64,000 nt of DNA, taken from positions 3,647,001 to 3,711,000 of the forward strand of contig NZ_CP050308.1 in NCBI RefSeq assembly GCF_014189535.1, read 5' to 3'. Both the position numbers and the translations under genes were made by a program. Shown one piece after another: positions 1 to 8,645 of this stretch; position 1 is the stretch's first letter, and every line of letters begins with the position of its first letter. The notes below the pieces were generated by a model. The model was not told where the DNA came from. It saw only the letters and a list, made by a program, of their open reading frames with translations, and searched no databases. The DNA is from Rhizobium lusitanum (GTDB lineage: Bacteria; Pseudomonadota; Alphaproteobacteria; Rhizobiales; Rhizobiaceae).

Positions 1-1081
1 TCGAGGCCCAATGGATATGGTTGATCGCCTCGTCCTTGCGCAGCGCCCGGTGCTCGCTACCCGTCTTCAGGAAGAAGTCGAGTTCGGCCCAGGTCGGATA
101 TTCCGGCGAGCACAGCAGACGCGAGACGGCGAAGGCACCGCAGGCATTTGCCCAGGTGGCGCAGGTCTTCAATGGCTCGTCGCGCAGGAACCCGCGCAGA
201 AAGCCGGACATGAAAGCATCGCCGGCACCAAGCACGTTGAACACTTCGATCGGGAATCCCTCGCCGACGATGCCAGCTTCGAGGTCGTCCGAGATCGGTC
301 CGTCATAGACGATGCAGCCCATGGCGCCGCGCTTCAGCACGATGGTCGCAGGCGATAGGCGGCGGATTTCCTTCAGCGCGCCGAGCACGTTGTCGACGCC
401 CGAGCCGATCATGATCTCCTCTTCGGTGCCGATGATGAGATCGCAATCCGGCAGCGTCTCCCTCATCTTCGAGGAAACGCGATCCGACTTCACATAGCGC
501 TCGAACCCTTCGGCATGGCCGGCGAGGCCCCAGAGGTTCGGCCGGTAATCGATATCGAAGATCACCTTGCGGCCGTTCGCCTTGGCGATGCGGATCGCCT
601 TGCGCTGGGCAGCCTCGGTGTTTGGCTTGGAAAAATGTGTGCCGGAGACCAGCACGGCGCGGGAGGACTTGATGAAATCCTCGTCGATGTCGTTTTCGTC
701 GAGCGCCATGTCGGCGCAGTCGGAGCGATAGAAGATCATTGGCGAGACGCCTTCGGCCTCGACCGCGAGCAGCACCAGCGCCGTCAGCCGTTCCTTGTCG
801 GTGGCGATCCCCTGGACATCAACGCCTTCGCGCGCCGTCTGCTCGCGGATGAAGCGGCCCATCTGTTCGTCGCCGACGCGGGTGATGAGACCGGATTTCA
901 GGCCGAGCCGTGCCGTGCCGATGGCGATATTGGCCGGGCAGCCGCCGACCGATTTGGCGAAGGAGGCGATATCCTCCAGCCGCGAACCGATCTGCTGGCC
1001 GTAAAGATCGACGGAAGAGCGGCCGATGGTGATGACATCGAGTGTCGGTTCCGGCTGAGTGCCAGGATTGTCGTGTGCCAT
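1..1081 (-). CDS. iolC: 5-dehydro-2-deoxygluconokinase, N-terminal part (cut by window edge)
   Basis: This is the kinase of myo-inositol catabolism that phosphorylates 5-dehydro-2-deoxygluconate in the cytoplasm. I read it from the ATG at 1081, where GGGAGG lies six bases upstream. About 360 codons are present and no stop occurs before base 1. PfkB-family marks are a nucleoside-kinase start (GRSSVDLYG), the glycine motif GGCPANIA near residue 46, and the C-terminal signature NVLGAGDAF with the catalytic Asp288. The PfkB domain is nearly complete inside the window. Rhizobial IolC proteins are often about 640 residues with a C-terminal DUF2090 aldolase-like domain, which would lie outside. It is downstream of iolR on the same strand, as in Sinorhizobium meliloti. 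Confidence 0.9.
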   Translation of the reverse strand, partial: MAHDNPGTQPEPTLDVITIGRSSVDLYGQQIGSRLEDIASFAKSVGGCPANIAIGTARLGLKSGLITRVGDEQMGRFIREQTAREGVDVQGIATDKERLTALVLLAVEAEGVSPMIFYRSDCADMALDENDIDEDFIKSSRAVLVSGTHFSKPNTEAAQRKAIRIAKANGRKVIFDIDYRPNLWGLAGHAEGFERYVKSDRVSSKMRETLPDCDLIIGTEEEIMIGSGVDNVLGALKEIRRLSPATIVLKRGAMGCIVYDGPISDDLEAGIVGEGFPIEVFNVLGAGDAFMSGFLRGFLRDEPLKTCATWANACGAFAVSRLLCSPEYPTWAELDFFLKTGSEHRALRKDEAINHIHWAS

Positions 1082-1098
1082 GATGTCCTCCCGTCCAG

Positions 1099-1139
1099 GC
1101 ATGATCCGGGAAACTCTTCAGTTTCTCCCTGGGTCATGC
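1099..1139. repeat. imperfect palindrome in the iolC leader
   Basis: GCATGA at 1099-1104 pairs with TCATGC at 1134-1139, and inside it GAAACT (1110-1115) pairs with AGTTTC (1120-1125) around a CTTC loop. It looks like the GCATGA...TCATGC intergenic palindromes that are scattered through rhizobial genomes. It ends just upstream of the iolC ribosome binding site, so the transcript could fold here. Whether it has a role is unknown. Confidence 0.5.
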
Positions 1140-1257
1140 GTCATTGAAAGTTCCGGTGTGTCTTCGTTTCGTCCGGGTTGTGGTCGATTTTGCGGCCATC
1201 TCCCGAGACCGCGATCATGGATGTAATGAAACATTGGTTCCGAAATTTTGTCAATTC

Positions 1258-1271
1258 GGAATGTTTATTCC
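1258..1271 (+). promoter_or_regulatory. IolR operator upstream of iolC
   Basis: The sequence GGAA-TGTTTA-TTCC is an exact match to the GGAA-N6-TTCC motif described for IolR-controlled inositol genes of Sinorhizobium meliloti. It overlaps the last codons of iolR and lies about 180 bases before the iolC start. The site therefore fits repression of iolC and anything downstream by IolR in the absence of inositol. Confidence 0.75.
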
Positions 1272-2140
1272 ATTTTAGTTTTCTGAGGTTTTCCTGTCGT
1301 CTCTTTCCGCCGTCGCTCGGCAATGGCGACGGGAAAGGCCATGATCAGTGCCATGGACGCCGACAACGAGCGGAAGCCGGCAAAATCCGCCTCCGCCACT
1401 TCGAACCAGTGGGTGGCGCAGGCGGTAAGCGGTGAAAAGGCCGAATCGGTGATGGCGATGACCGGCACGTTACGCGCGGCAAGATCCTGCGCCTGCAACA
1501 GGCTTTCGGCGGCATAGGGGGAGAAGCTTGCGGCGATCGCCGCATCCTTCTCGGTCGCAAAGCGCGCGAGCTCGCCATCGATACCGTTTGGCGAGGCGAC
1601 GATCTGATGACGGATGTTCAGCTTCGAAAAGGCGTAGGTCAGATGCGCCGTCAGCGGATAGGAGCGGCGCTTGGCGATCAGATAGATGGTCTCGGCTGCG
1701 GCCAGCACATCCACCGCCTTGGCGAAGGTGTCGGTCTCGATGGTGGCGGCAAGCTTATTGACCGACTGGCTGGCGGCCGAGAGAAAGCCGGAGAGAATGC
1801 CGGCCTCTTCATCCTCGATGCCGGATTGCTCAAGCGTGATCAGGCGTTCCTCATAGCTCAGCGTCCGCTCACGCAGCCGCTCGCGGAAGATGCTCTGCAG
1901 GTCGGAAAAACCTTCATAACCAAGATGATGGGCGAGGCGTACCAGCGTCGAGGGCTGGACATCTGCGGCCGTCGCAATGCTTGCCGTTGTGCCGAAGGCG
2001 ATTTCGTCGGGATTGCCAAGCGCGAAGGCGGCGACCTGCGCCAGTCGCTTCGGCATGGAATCCTTGCGCTCTATGATGATGCTGCGCAGGCTTTCGAAAT
2101 CCCGCGGCACCTTGGTCCGCGTCTCGATACTGTTGTCCAT
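1265..2140 (-). CDS. iolR: RpiR/MurR-family repressor of inositol catabolism
   Basis: A 291-residue transcription factor with an N-terminal RpiR-type helix-turn-helix (residues about 15-90, including IATAADVQPSTLVRLAHHLG) and a C-terminal SIS sugar-phosphate-binding domain (about 125-260, ETIYLIAKRRSYPLTAHL). In rhizobia the inositol repressor IolR is of this family and sits directly before iolC, as here. I chose the ATG at 2140, preceded by AAGAAGG. The in-frame ATG at 2182 lies inside a second IolR-like operator, which makes it an unlikely start. The regulator probably senses an inositol breakdown intermediate and represses both itself and the iol genes. Confidence 0.88.
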   Translation of the reverse strand: MDNSIETRTKVPRDFESLRSIIIERKDSMPKRLAQVAAFALGNPDEIAFGTTASIATAADVQPSTLVRLAHHLGYEGFSDLQSIFRERLRERTLSYEERLITLEQSGIEDEEAGILSGFLSAASQSVNKLAATIETDTFAKAVDVLAAAETIYLIAKRRSYPLTAHLTYAFSKLNIRHQIVASPNGIDGELARFATEKDAAIAASFSPYAAESLLQAQDLAARNVPVIAITDSAFSPLTACATHWFEVAEADFAGFRSLSASMALIMAFPVAIAERRRKETTGKPQKTKME

Positions 2141-2171
2141 GCCCCGCCTTCTTGCCGCTATGCCCGTTAAT

Positions 2172-2185
2172 GAAACAAACATTCC
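2172..2185 (-). promoter_or_regulatory. second, degenerate IolR-like operator upstream of iolR
   Basis: Read on the minus strand this is GGAA-TGTTTG-TTTC, one base away from GGAA-N6-TTCC. It is identical in 12 of 14 positions to the operator at 1258-1271. It lies in the divergent region between iolR and the oxidoreductase gene, 32 bases before the preferred iolR start. It suggests autoregulation of iolR and possibly control of the divergent gene. Confidence 0.55.
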
Positions 2186-2373
2186 ATATTTCGAACGATA
2201 ACGGATTTTGAAAGAGTCGGCACGATTATTTTTAAGTCTATGAATTTATGTTATTAAATTATGATTATTCCGATCTTTCGACATGGCCGCCCAACGAGCC
2301 TGCTTGTCAAAACGGTCTAAATATTCCAAAAAATGCGCCTGGCTTCCGAGGGAAGCGTGTGGAGGAAGCGGAA

Positions 2374-3492
2374 ATGAAGCCATTGGGCGTGGGACTGATC
2401 GGAACCGGCTATATGGGCAAATGCCATGCGCTGGCCTGGAATGCGGTCAAGACCGTGTTCGGTGACGTCGAGCGGCCACGCCTCGTGCATCTTGCCGAGG
2501 CCAATGCCGATCTCGCGCGGTCGCGCGGCGATGAATTCGGTTTTGAAAAGGCGACCGCCGACTGGCGCGCGCTGATCGCCGATCCCGAGGTCGATGTCGT
2601 CTCTGTCACCACACCCAATCAATTCCATCCGGAAATGGCGATCGCGGCGCTGGAAGCCGGCAAGCACGTCTGGTGCGAAAAGCCGATGGCGCCGGGCTAT
2701 GCGGATGCCGAACGCATGCTGAGCGCCGCCAAGGCCTCGGGCAAGGTTGCCATCCTCGGCTACAATTATATCCAGAACCCGGTGATGCGGCATATCAAGC
2801 AGCTGATCGACGAGGGCGCCATCGGTGACGTCAATCATATCCGCGTCGAGATGGACGAGGATTTCATGGCCGATCCGGAAGGCCTGTTCTACTGGAAGAG
2901 CGAGCTTGCCTCCGGTTACGGCGCGCTCGACGATTTCGCCGTGCATCCGCTGTCGCTGCTGTGGTTCCTGTTCGGCCATGTCGAGGCCGTTATCACCGAC
3001 ATGGCGAAGCCCTATGCCGAACGGCCTTTGAAGGATGGCGGCCGGCGGACTGTGGAGAATCATGATCTCGCCAATGTGCTGATGCGTCTCGGTGGCGGCA
3101 TTTCCGCCGTGCTGATGGCGAATCGCTCCGCATGGGGCCGAAAAGGCCGCATCGCGCTGCAGATCTTCGGCTCGAAGGGGTCGATCACCTACGATCAGGA
3201 GCGCATGAACGAATTCGAGCTCTATCAGGCTGACGGTCGGGGCTCCGAGCAGGGGTTCCGCAAGATCCTCGCAGCGCCCGCGCACAAGCCCTATGATCGG
3301 TTCATCCCCGCGCCCGGCCACGGCCTCGGTTTCAACGACCTGAAGATCATCGAGTGCCGCGAACTGATCCGCGCCATTTCCGGCGATGCGGCGTCGGTCA
3401 TCAGCTTCGTGGACGGCTTGCGCATCGAAAAGTCGGTGCACGCGATGGCGCGCTCCTTCCACGAGCGCCGATGGGTCGAAGTAACGGCCTGA
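2374..3492 (+). CDS. Gfo/Idh/MocA-family oxidoreductase, probable inositol dehydrogenase-type
   Basis: A 372-residue NAD(P)-dependent dehydrogenase. The N-terminal Rossmann motif GVGLIGTGYMGKCH and the family signature CEKPMA (Glu-Lys-Pro at 102-104) are clear, followed by the C-terminal alpha/beta domain. I chose the ATG at 2374 because GGAGGA precedes it and the Rossmann strand follows at once; the longer frame from 2248 adds non-conserved residues. It is divergent from iolR, the same place as SMc01163 in S. meliloti, so an inositol isomer or inosose is the likely substrate. The exact substrate cannot be read from the sequence; it is not the usual 330-residue IdhA. Confidence 0.85.
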   Translation: MKPLGVGLIGTGYMGKCHALAWNAVKTVFGDVERPRLVHLAEANADLARSRGDEFGFEKATADWRALIADPEVDVVSVTTPNQFHPEMAIAALEAGKHVWCEKPMAPGYADAERMLSAAKASGKVAILGYNYIQNPVMRHIKQLIDEGAIGDVNHIRVEMDEDFMADPEGLFYWKSELASGYGALDDFAVHPLSLLWFLFGHVEAVITDMAKPYAERPLKDGGRRTVENHDLANVLMRLGGGISAVLMANRSAWGRKGRIALQIFGSKGSITYDQERMNEFELYQADGRGSEQGFRKILAAPAHKPYDRFIPAPGHGLGFNDLKIIECRELIRAISGDAASVISFVDGLRIEKSVHAMARSFHERRWVEVTA

Positions 3493-3554
3493 CAGTTCTG
3501 CCCTAATTTCCGCCCGATCCGAGATGCAAGGTCAGCTGCAATTGACGCTTGCAA

Positions 3555-3569
3555 GGGTAAGCGTTACCC
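3555..3569. promoter_or_regulatory. perfect 15-bp palindrome before the flavoprotein gene
   Basis: GGGTAA-GCG-TTACCC lies 70 bases before the GTG start at 3639. The size and position fit a transcription factor operator, but I do not recognise the motif and no regulator gene is adjacent. Confidence 0.35.
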
Positions 3570-3638
3570 CTGAAATCCATGGGCTCGACGTCCTATATCA
3601 GGACGGCGGGCCGCTATAACTATTATGGAGTAAGGATC

Positions 3639-4856
3639 GTGACGGGCAGATTGGTCATTGTCGGGGCCGGACAGGCCGGATTCGCGCTTGCCGCCAAATT
3701 GCGGGCGCTCGGAGATCTGAGGCCGATCACCATTGTCGGATCGGAGGAAAGCCTTCCCTATCAGCGACCGCCGCTAACCAAGAAATACCTTCTCGGCGAA
3801 ATGGCCTTCGACCGGCTGCTGTTCCGCCCGGAACATTGGTACGCCGACAATAATGTCGAGATCCGCCTGTCCACCTGGGTCGAGCAGATCAAGCGGGCCG
3901 CAAAGCAGGTGATCATGCAGGATGGCTCCGCGCTCGACTACGAGACGCTTGCGCTTACAACCGGCGCCACGCCGCGCCGCCTGCCACCCGCTGTCGGTGG
4001 CGCGCTCGAAGGGGTCTATGTCGCCCGCGACAAGCGCGATGCCGATCAGCTCGCCGCTGAAATGCGCGCGGGCCGCCGCGTCCTCATCATTGGCGGTGGT
4101 TATATCGGCCTTGAAGCGGCGGCTGTCGCCCGCCATCGCGGTCTTGAAGTCACGCTCATCGAAATGGCTGACCGAATCCTGCAGCGCGTCGCCGCCAAGG
4201 AGACCGCCGACATCATGCGGGTGATCCACCGGGAACATGACGTCGTGATCCGTGAAAAGACCGGCCTCAAGCAGCTCATCGGCAAGAACGGTCACGTTGT
4301 TGCCGCCGAGCTGTCCGACGGCTCCACCATCGATGTCGATTTCGTCATTGTCGGTATCGGCGTTGCCCCGAACGACAGGCTCGCAAAGGAAGCTGGCGTG
4401 GAGGTCGGCAACGGTATCATCGTTGATTCGTTCGCTCGTACCTCCGATCCCTCGATCTTCGCTGCGGGCGATTGCGCCGAGCTACCCTGGAAGGGCGGCC
4501 GCATTCGCCTCGAATCGGTACAGAACGCTGTCGACCAAGCCGAAGCCGCAGCCGGAATCATCGCCGGCGGCAATACGGCCTATGATCCGAAGCCTTGGTT
4601 CTGGTCGGATCAATATGACGTGAAGCTGCAGATCGCCGGCTTCAACCTCGGTTACGACGAGACCCTTCTGCGCCCCGGCACCCGCGAAGGGTCGGTTTCG
4701 GTTTGGTATTTCAAGGAGGGCCGGTTCATCGCCGTTGACGCCATCAACGACGCAAAAGCCTATGTGACCGGCAAGAAGCTGCTGGAAACCGGCATCAACC
4801 CGGCAAAGTCCATTCTGGCGGATCCCTCAGCAGACCTCAAGCAGCTCCTGGCCTGA
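3639..4856 (+). CDS. ferredoxin/rhodocoxin reductase-like FAD oxidoreductase
   Basis: A 405-residue class I pyridine-nucleotide-disulfide-type flavoprotein that passes electrons from NAD(P)H to a ferredoxin. It shows the FAD motif VIVGAGQAG at the N terminus, the NAD-binding IIGGGYIGLEAA near residue 150, the second FAD motif SIFAAGDCAE, and a C-terminal reductase domain with WFWSDQYDVKLQIAG. There is no redox-active CxxxxC. The GTG start at 3639 is favoured by GGAG eight bases upstream and by family alignment; an ATG at 3579 is in frame. No ferredoxin or P450 gene is beside it, so its partner is not known. Confidence 0.87.
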   Translation: MTGRLVIVGAGQAGFALAAKLRALGDLRPITIVGSEESLPYQRPPLTKKYLLGEMAFDRLLFRPEHWYADNNVEIRLSTWVEQIKRAAKQVIMQDGSALDYETLALTTGATPRRLPPAVGGALEGVYVARDKRDADQLAAEMRAGRRVLIIGGGYIGLEAAAVARHRGLEVTLIEMADRILQRVAAKETADIMRVIHREHDVVIREKTGLKQLIGKNGHVVAAELSDGSTIDVDFVIVGIGVAPNDRLAKEAGVEVGNGIIVDSFARTSDPSIFAAGDCAELPWKGGRIRLESVQNAVDQAEAAAGIIAGGNTAYDPKPWFWSDQYDVKLQIAGFNLGYDETLLRPGTREGSVSVWYFKEGRFIAVDAINDAKAYVTGKKLLETGINPAKSILADPSADLKQLLA

Positions 4857-4984
4857 CGGAGGCCGCAAGCCGGCTATCGGGTTCCTCCCTGCAGGATGCG
4901 CGCAACGCTGAATGCAGGGAGAACGCGCATGCAGGCGAAAAAGGGCTTGCGTCGATAAATGAATGGCCCTATCAGGGCCGCACC

Positions 4985-5074
4985 GGAGAGGTGGCCGAGT
5001 GGTCGAAGGCGCTCCCCTGCTAAGGGAGTATACCAGAGATGGTATCGTGGGTTCGAATCCCATCTTCTCCTCCA
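4985..5074 (+). tRNA. tRNA-Ser, anticodon GCU
   Basis: Ninety bases including an encoded CCA. The acceptor stem GGAGAGG pairs with CTTCTCC, the anticodon stem-loop CTCCC-CTGCTAA-GGGAG gives anticodon GCU, a long variable arm follows (TATACCAGAGATGGTATC), and the T arm is GTGGG-TTCGAAT-CCCAT. The long extra arm and GCU anticodon identify a serine tRNA reading AGC and AGU. Confidence 0.97.
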
Positions 5075-5166
5075 TTTTCCTAAAAATGCGAAAAGTCGGC
5101 CCAGCCGAACTCCTCCTGGAGTGAGTGCAGGACGTGCTGAGGCACGGTCAGTCGGCGCTTCAGGCG

Positions 5167-6651
5167 TCAGTCGCGACTGGGATCTTTCCACAACAGCACC
5201 CTTGCCAGCACATCCACTCCACGCTCGATCTGAAGTTCGTCGAGGCTCGCATAGCCGATGATGAAGCCGGCCCGATCGGGCCGATAGGGTGCGTCAACGA
5301 CGGCATAGGTCGGCGTCACGGGATAAAGGCCGATTCCGGCCTGTCTTGCGCGCTCGATCAGTTGGTTTTCATCGCGTGCGGATAGGGTGTTGCACCAGAC
5401 GATGACATGCAGGCCGGCATCGGCTCCGACCACTGTGACGCGATCGCCGAGTTTTGCACGCAGCGCGGCAAGCAGGGTTGCGCGCCTGGCGGCATTGCGT
5501 CGCCTCGTCCTTCGGATGTGCCGTTCATAGGCGCCGGTCGTGATCAGAGCTGCGGCCGCCTCCTGTTCGAGCTGCGGCGAATGACGGTCGGCGAGCCGCT
5601 TGGCGGCCGTGAATGCATCTCCCAGCTCCTGCGGCACGACCATGTAGCCAAGGCGAAGGGTCGGGGACAGCGTCTTGGAGAGAGTGCCCAGGTAAATGAC
5701 GTTGTCCGCCCCGCCCAGCGTCTGAAGCGGTGGGACCGGCGCTATGTCGTAACGGTATTCGCCGTCGTAATCGTCCTCGATCACATAGGCACCGCAGTTT
5801 TGCGACCAGGCGAGCAACGCGTTGCGTCGTCCGATCGGCATGACGCCGCCGAGTGGGAATTGATGCGAGGGTGTTACAAAGGCCAGCCGCGCATCGATGG
5901 CGTGAAGCAGGTCTGTCCTTAGCCCTTCGTGATCGGCCGGGACCGGCACGACGGTCGCGCCGACCGCCGTGAAAACGTTTCGTGCCATCGCATAGCAGGG
6001 GTCTTCGATCACCACGGCATCGCCGGGATCGACGAGCAGGCGTGCACAGAGGTCGAGCCCTTGCTGTGATCCGTTGACGACAATGATCTGGTCTAGCTCG
6101 CAGCGAATGCCGCGTGCCCGCCAGAGATAGGCTTGCAGTGCCGTGCGGAGCGCAAGACTGCCACGAGGGTCGTCGTAGGCCAGCCGATCCCGCCGCCGCC
6201 TGACTGTGTCATCGACCGCCCGTTTCCACAGAAGGGTCGGGAAGTCCGATGCGGCCAGGTCTCCGTAGCGGAAGTCGGCGATAAGCTTTGAAGGATTATG
6301 CTGCGGCGGATGCGGCAACACCCGCAGACGTTCGCCATAGGCAGAGAGGTGGCGTCTGGTCGTTGCCGTTGAGGCGGCTCGTTGCGGAGGGGATTCGACG
6401 GGGCGCAGCATGGCGACGCGGGTGCGCGCCCCTTGTCTGCTCTCGATGAAGCCTTCCGACAACAATTGTTCATAGGCGATTGTGACCGTCGAGCGCGCCA
6501 CGCCAAGCTCGGCCGCGAGCGAGCGGGTCGAGGGCATGGACGAGCCGGAGGCATAGATCCCGTTTGCGATCTGCGTCTTCAGCTCCTCATAGATGCGGCG
6601 CGCGCCGAGCCTGGGTGCTTGGCTGACCCCATCCTCTCGCTGGTCTTCCAT
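5167..6651 (-). CDS. MocR/PdxR-family GntR regulator with aminotransferase domain
   Basis: A 494-residue regulator. Residues about 15-80 form a GntR winged helix (SMPSTRSLAAELGVARSTV) and the rest is a class I aminotransferase fold that uses pyridoxal phosphate as ligand; the Schiff-base lysine lies in YLGTLSKTLSPTLRLGY. It is transcribed away from the PaiB-like flavin protein at 6724 with a 72-base shared promoter region. MocR regulators commonly control the divergent neighbour, so that gene is the likely target. PdxR proper controls vitamin B6 synthesis genes, which are not here, so I leave the symbol empty. Confidence 0.9.
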   Translation of the reverse strand: MEDQREDGVSQAPRLGARRIYEELKTQIANGIYASGSSMPSTRSLAAELGVARSTVTIAYEQLLSEGFIESRQGARTRVAMLRPVESPPQRAASTATTRRHLSAYGERLRVLPHPPQHNPSKLIADFRYGDLAASDFPTLLWKRAVDDTVRRRRDRLAYDDPRGSLALRTALQAYLWRARGIRCELDQIIVVNGSQQGLDLCARLLVDPGDAVVIEDPCYAMARNVFTAVGATVVPVPADHEGLRTDLLHAIDARLAFVTPSHQFPLGGVMPIGRRNALLAWSQNCGAYVIEDDYDGEYRYDIAPVPPLQTLGGADNVIYLGTLSKTLSPTLRLGYMVVPQELGDAFTAAKRLADRHSPQLEQEAAAALITTGAYERHIRRTRRRNAARRATLLAALRAKLGDRVTVVGADAGLHVIVWCNTLSARDENQLIERARQAGIGLYPVTPTYAVVDAPYRPDRAGFIIGYASLDELQIERGVDVLARVLLWKDPSRD

Positions 6652-6723
6652 TTATTCTCCAAACTGGCTGTTTCTAACATGCCAGTGTGCCGCTATTGCT
6701 CCGGAAAACCAAGGATGATCTCC

Positions 6724-7356
6724 ATGTATGTTCCGCCAGCCTTTCGGGAAGACGATCCCGCCGAGCTCCATGCCATGATGCGCGAAGCGCGCCTGTGCAA
6801 TTTGATCACCGCAACCGCGGACGGATTGCTCTCCACGCCGCTGCCGTTGTTTCTCGATCCGGACGAGGGTGAGCATGGCACGCTCTATGGCCATCTTGCC
6901 AGGGCCAATCCTCAATGGAAGATGCCGGTGATCGGCAACGCTCTCGCCATCTTCATGGGTCCGGACGCCTATGTGAGCCCGTCCTGGTATGCAACCAAGC
7001 GGGAACACGGCAAGGTCGTGCCGACCTGGAACTATGCCGCTGTGCATGCCTATGGGCCGGTGGAGTTCTTCGAGGATGGGGATAGATTGCTTGAGGTCGT
7101 GTCGCGCCTGACCAATCTTTACGAACGGCCGCGTGCCGAGCCATGGGCCGTGACGGACGCGCCCGAACCCTTCATCAAGGCGCAGCTCAAGGGGATCGTC
7201 GGACTACGCCTGCCCATCGGCCGAATCGAAGGCAAGCGCAAGATGAGCCAGAATCGCAGCGCGGCAGACCGGGCCGGCGTCGCCGAGGGGCTCGGGGAGA
7301 GCGATCGGCCGATGGACCGGATCGTCGCTGGTCTTATTCCCGTGGACGATGATTGA
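6724..7356 (+). CDS. PaiB-like FMN-binding negative transcriptional regulator family protein
   Basis: A 210-residue protein of the FMN-binding split-barrel family that includes Bacillus PaiB. It starts MYVPPAFRE, as family members do, and carries the conserved VPTWNYAAVHAYG and the C-terminal LKGIVGLRLPIGRIEGKRKMSQN. The ATG at 6724 is eight bases after AAGGA; an ATG at 6715 is also in frame. Despite the family name there is no evident DNA-binding domain, and a pyridoxamine-oxidase-like flavin enzyme is an alternative. Control by the divergent MocR regulator is likely. Confidence 0.88.
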   Translation: MYVPPAFREDDPAELHAMMREARLCNLITATADGLLSTPLPLFLDPDEGEHGTLYGHLARANPQWKMPVIGNALAIFMGPDAYVSPSWYATKREHGKVVPTWNYAAVHAYGPVEFFEDGDRLLEVVSRLTNLYERPRAEPWAVTDAPEPFIKAQLKGIVGLRLPIGRIEGKRKMSQNRSAADRAGVAEGLGESDRPMDRIVAGLIPVDDD

Positions 7357-7412
7357 GATTGTCGCTGCCGCCGGTGATCTCTCAAGGGCCAGTGGTGTCA
7401 ATCAGTGCGCGG

Positions 7413-8645
7413 TTAGCGATACAATCGGGCAATCCCCATAAACGCAAGCAAGGCTCCGCTTCCGAGCACAGCGGTGATCGTCAGCGCCCAGCTCACGCCG
7501 ATATTCTCCATCAGCAGGGCGAAGGCGAAGGGGGCCGCCGAGGAGACGATGAGGCGCACTGAGATGAGCTGACCCTGGCGGGCGCCATACCCGGCGCTGC
7601 CGAAGAGAGACAGGGGCAATACACCGCTGACGATACTGTAAAGCCCGTTGCCCATACCGAACAGCACGGCGAACGCCAATGCTCCGGCGACCGAAGGAGC
7701 GGTCAGCAGCAGCAGCGCCACTGATGCCGGCAGCATTGCGGCGGAAATCATCGCCAGTCTGAGTTGGGACAGGTTCTTGCCGAACATCATATTGATGAAT
7801 CGACTTGTCACCTGCGCGGGGCCGAACAGCGTGCCGACCATGACGCCGGCAACGCCAAGCCCCAGCGCCCCGAGAAGCGGCAGCATATGGACGAGGATGG
7901 CCGAGCTGACGAAGCTCTGAAGCGCGAAGCCGATCGCCAAGAGGATGGAGCCTCTCCGTCGTGCGGCGAGGGGAAGGCTGCCATCGACGGCTGCGATCGG
8001 CGCGGAGGTATCGGCGTCACCTGTTTCATTGGGAAGCCGGGTCCGCCGTGACAGCCATGCGTGGATCGGTAGACAGATGAAAAGATTCATCGCCGCGAAG
8101 ACAAGATAGACCTGCTGCCACGACAGTGCGTTGTGGAGCGCCGTGGTGATCGGCCAGAAGATCGTCGAAGCAAAACCGGCAATCAGCGTCAGGTGGACGA
8201 TGCTGCGCTGCGCGGTTCTAGGCTGTTGCTGTACGAGCAGAGCAAAGGCGGCGCCGTATTGCACCAGGGTAGAGGCGATCTCGATGGCGATCAGCGCCGG
8301 CACGAAGGCGATGCCGATTGGCGCCAGGGCACAGGCGATTAGAGCGACTGCTGCCGCCAGCGACCCGACTGTCATGACGCGTCCCGCGCCGTAGCGGTCA
8401 ATCCAGCGCCCCGCCCATGGCGCGGCAAGGCCACCGATCAGCAGCGCACCCGACAATGCGCCAAAGATCCATTCCGTCGGCCATCCAAAGTCGTGCGCCA
8501 TGGCGGGCGCGAGAATGCTGAAGCTGTAATAGAGCGTGCCATAGCCGATGATCTGCGTCAGGCCGAGCGCGGCAATAACAAGCCAGGGTCTTGCGCGCGG
8601 CCCGTCGAGGCAATCGGTGGACGCACTCGCAAGATCCGCCGACAT
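7413..8645 (-). CDS. major facilitator transporter of the ars operon
   Basis: A 410-residue membrane protein with about twelve hydrophobic segments and an MFS loop 2-3 motif (GRWIDRYGAGRVM near residue 85). Its start codon shares one base with the stop of acr3 (TGATG), so it is translationally coupled to the arsenite exporter. MFS proteins of ars operons include ArsK, an exporter of trivalent arsenicals and antimonials described in Agrobacterium, and ArsJ, which needs a partner GAPDH gene that is absent here. An ArsK-like role is my inference from context only. Confidence 0.8.
   Translation of the reverse strand: MSADLASASTDCLDGPRARPWLVIAALGLTQIIGYGTLYYSFSILAPAMAHDFGWPTEWIFGALSGALLIGGLAAPWAGRWIDRYGAGRVMTVGSLAAAVALIACALAPIGIAFVPALIAIEIASTLVQYGAAFALLVQQQPRTAQRSIVHLTLIAGFASTIFWPITTALHNALSWQQVYLVFAAMNLFICLPIHAWLSRRTRLPNETGDADTSAPIAAVDGSLPLAARRRGSILLAIGFALQSFVSSAILVHMLPLLGALGLGVAGVMVGTLFGPAQVTSRFINMMFGKNLSQLRLAMISAAMLPASVALLLLTAPSVAGALAFAVLFGMGNGLYSIVSGVLPLSLFGSAGYGARQGQLISVRLIVSSAAPFAFALLMENIGVSWALTITAVLGSGALLAFMGIARLYR

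Noticed and set aside
2317..3462. 381-codon minus-strand frame over the Gfo/Idh/MocA gene
   Set aside because: The plus strand has the Rossmann and EKP motifs with a good ribosome site; the minus product resembles no protein.
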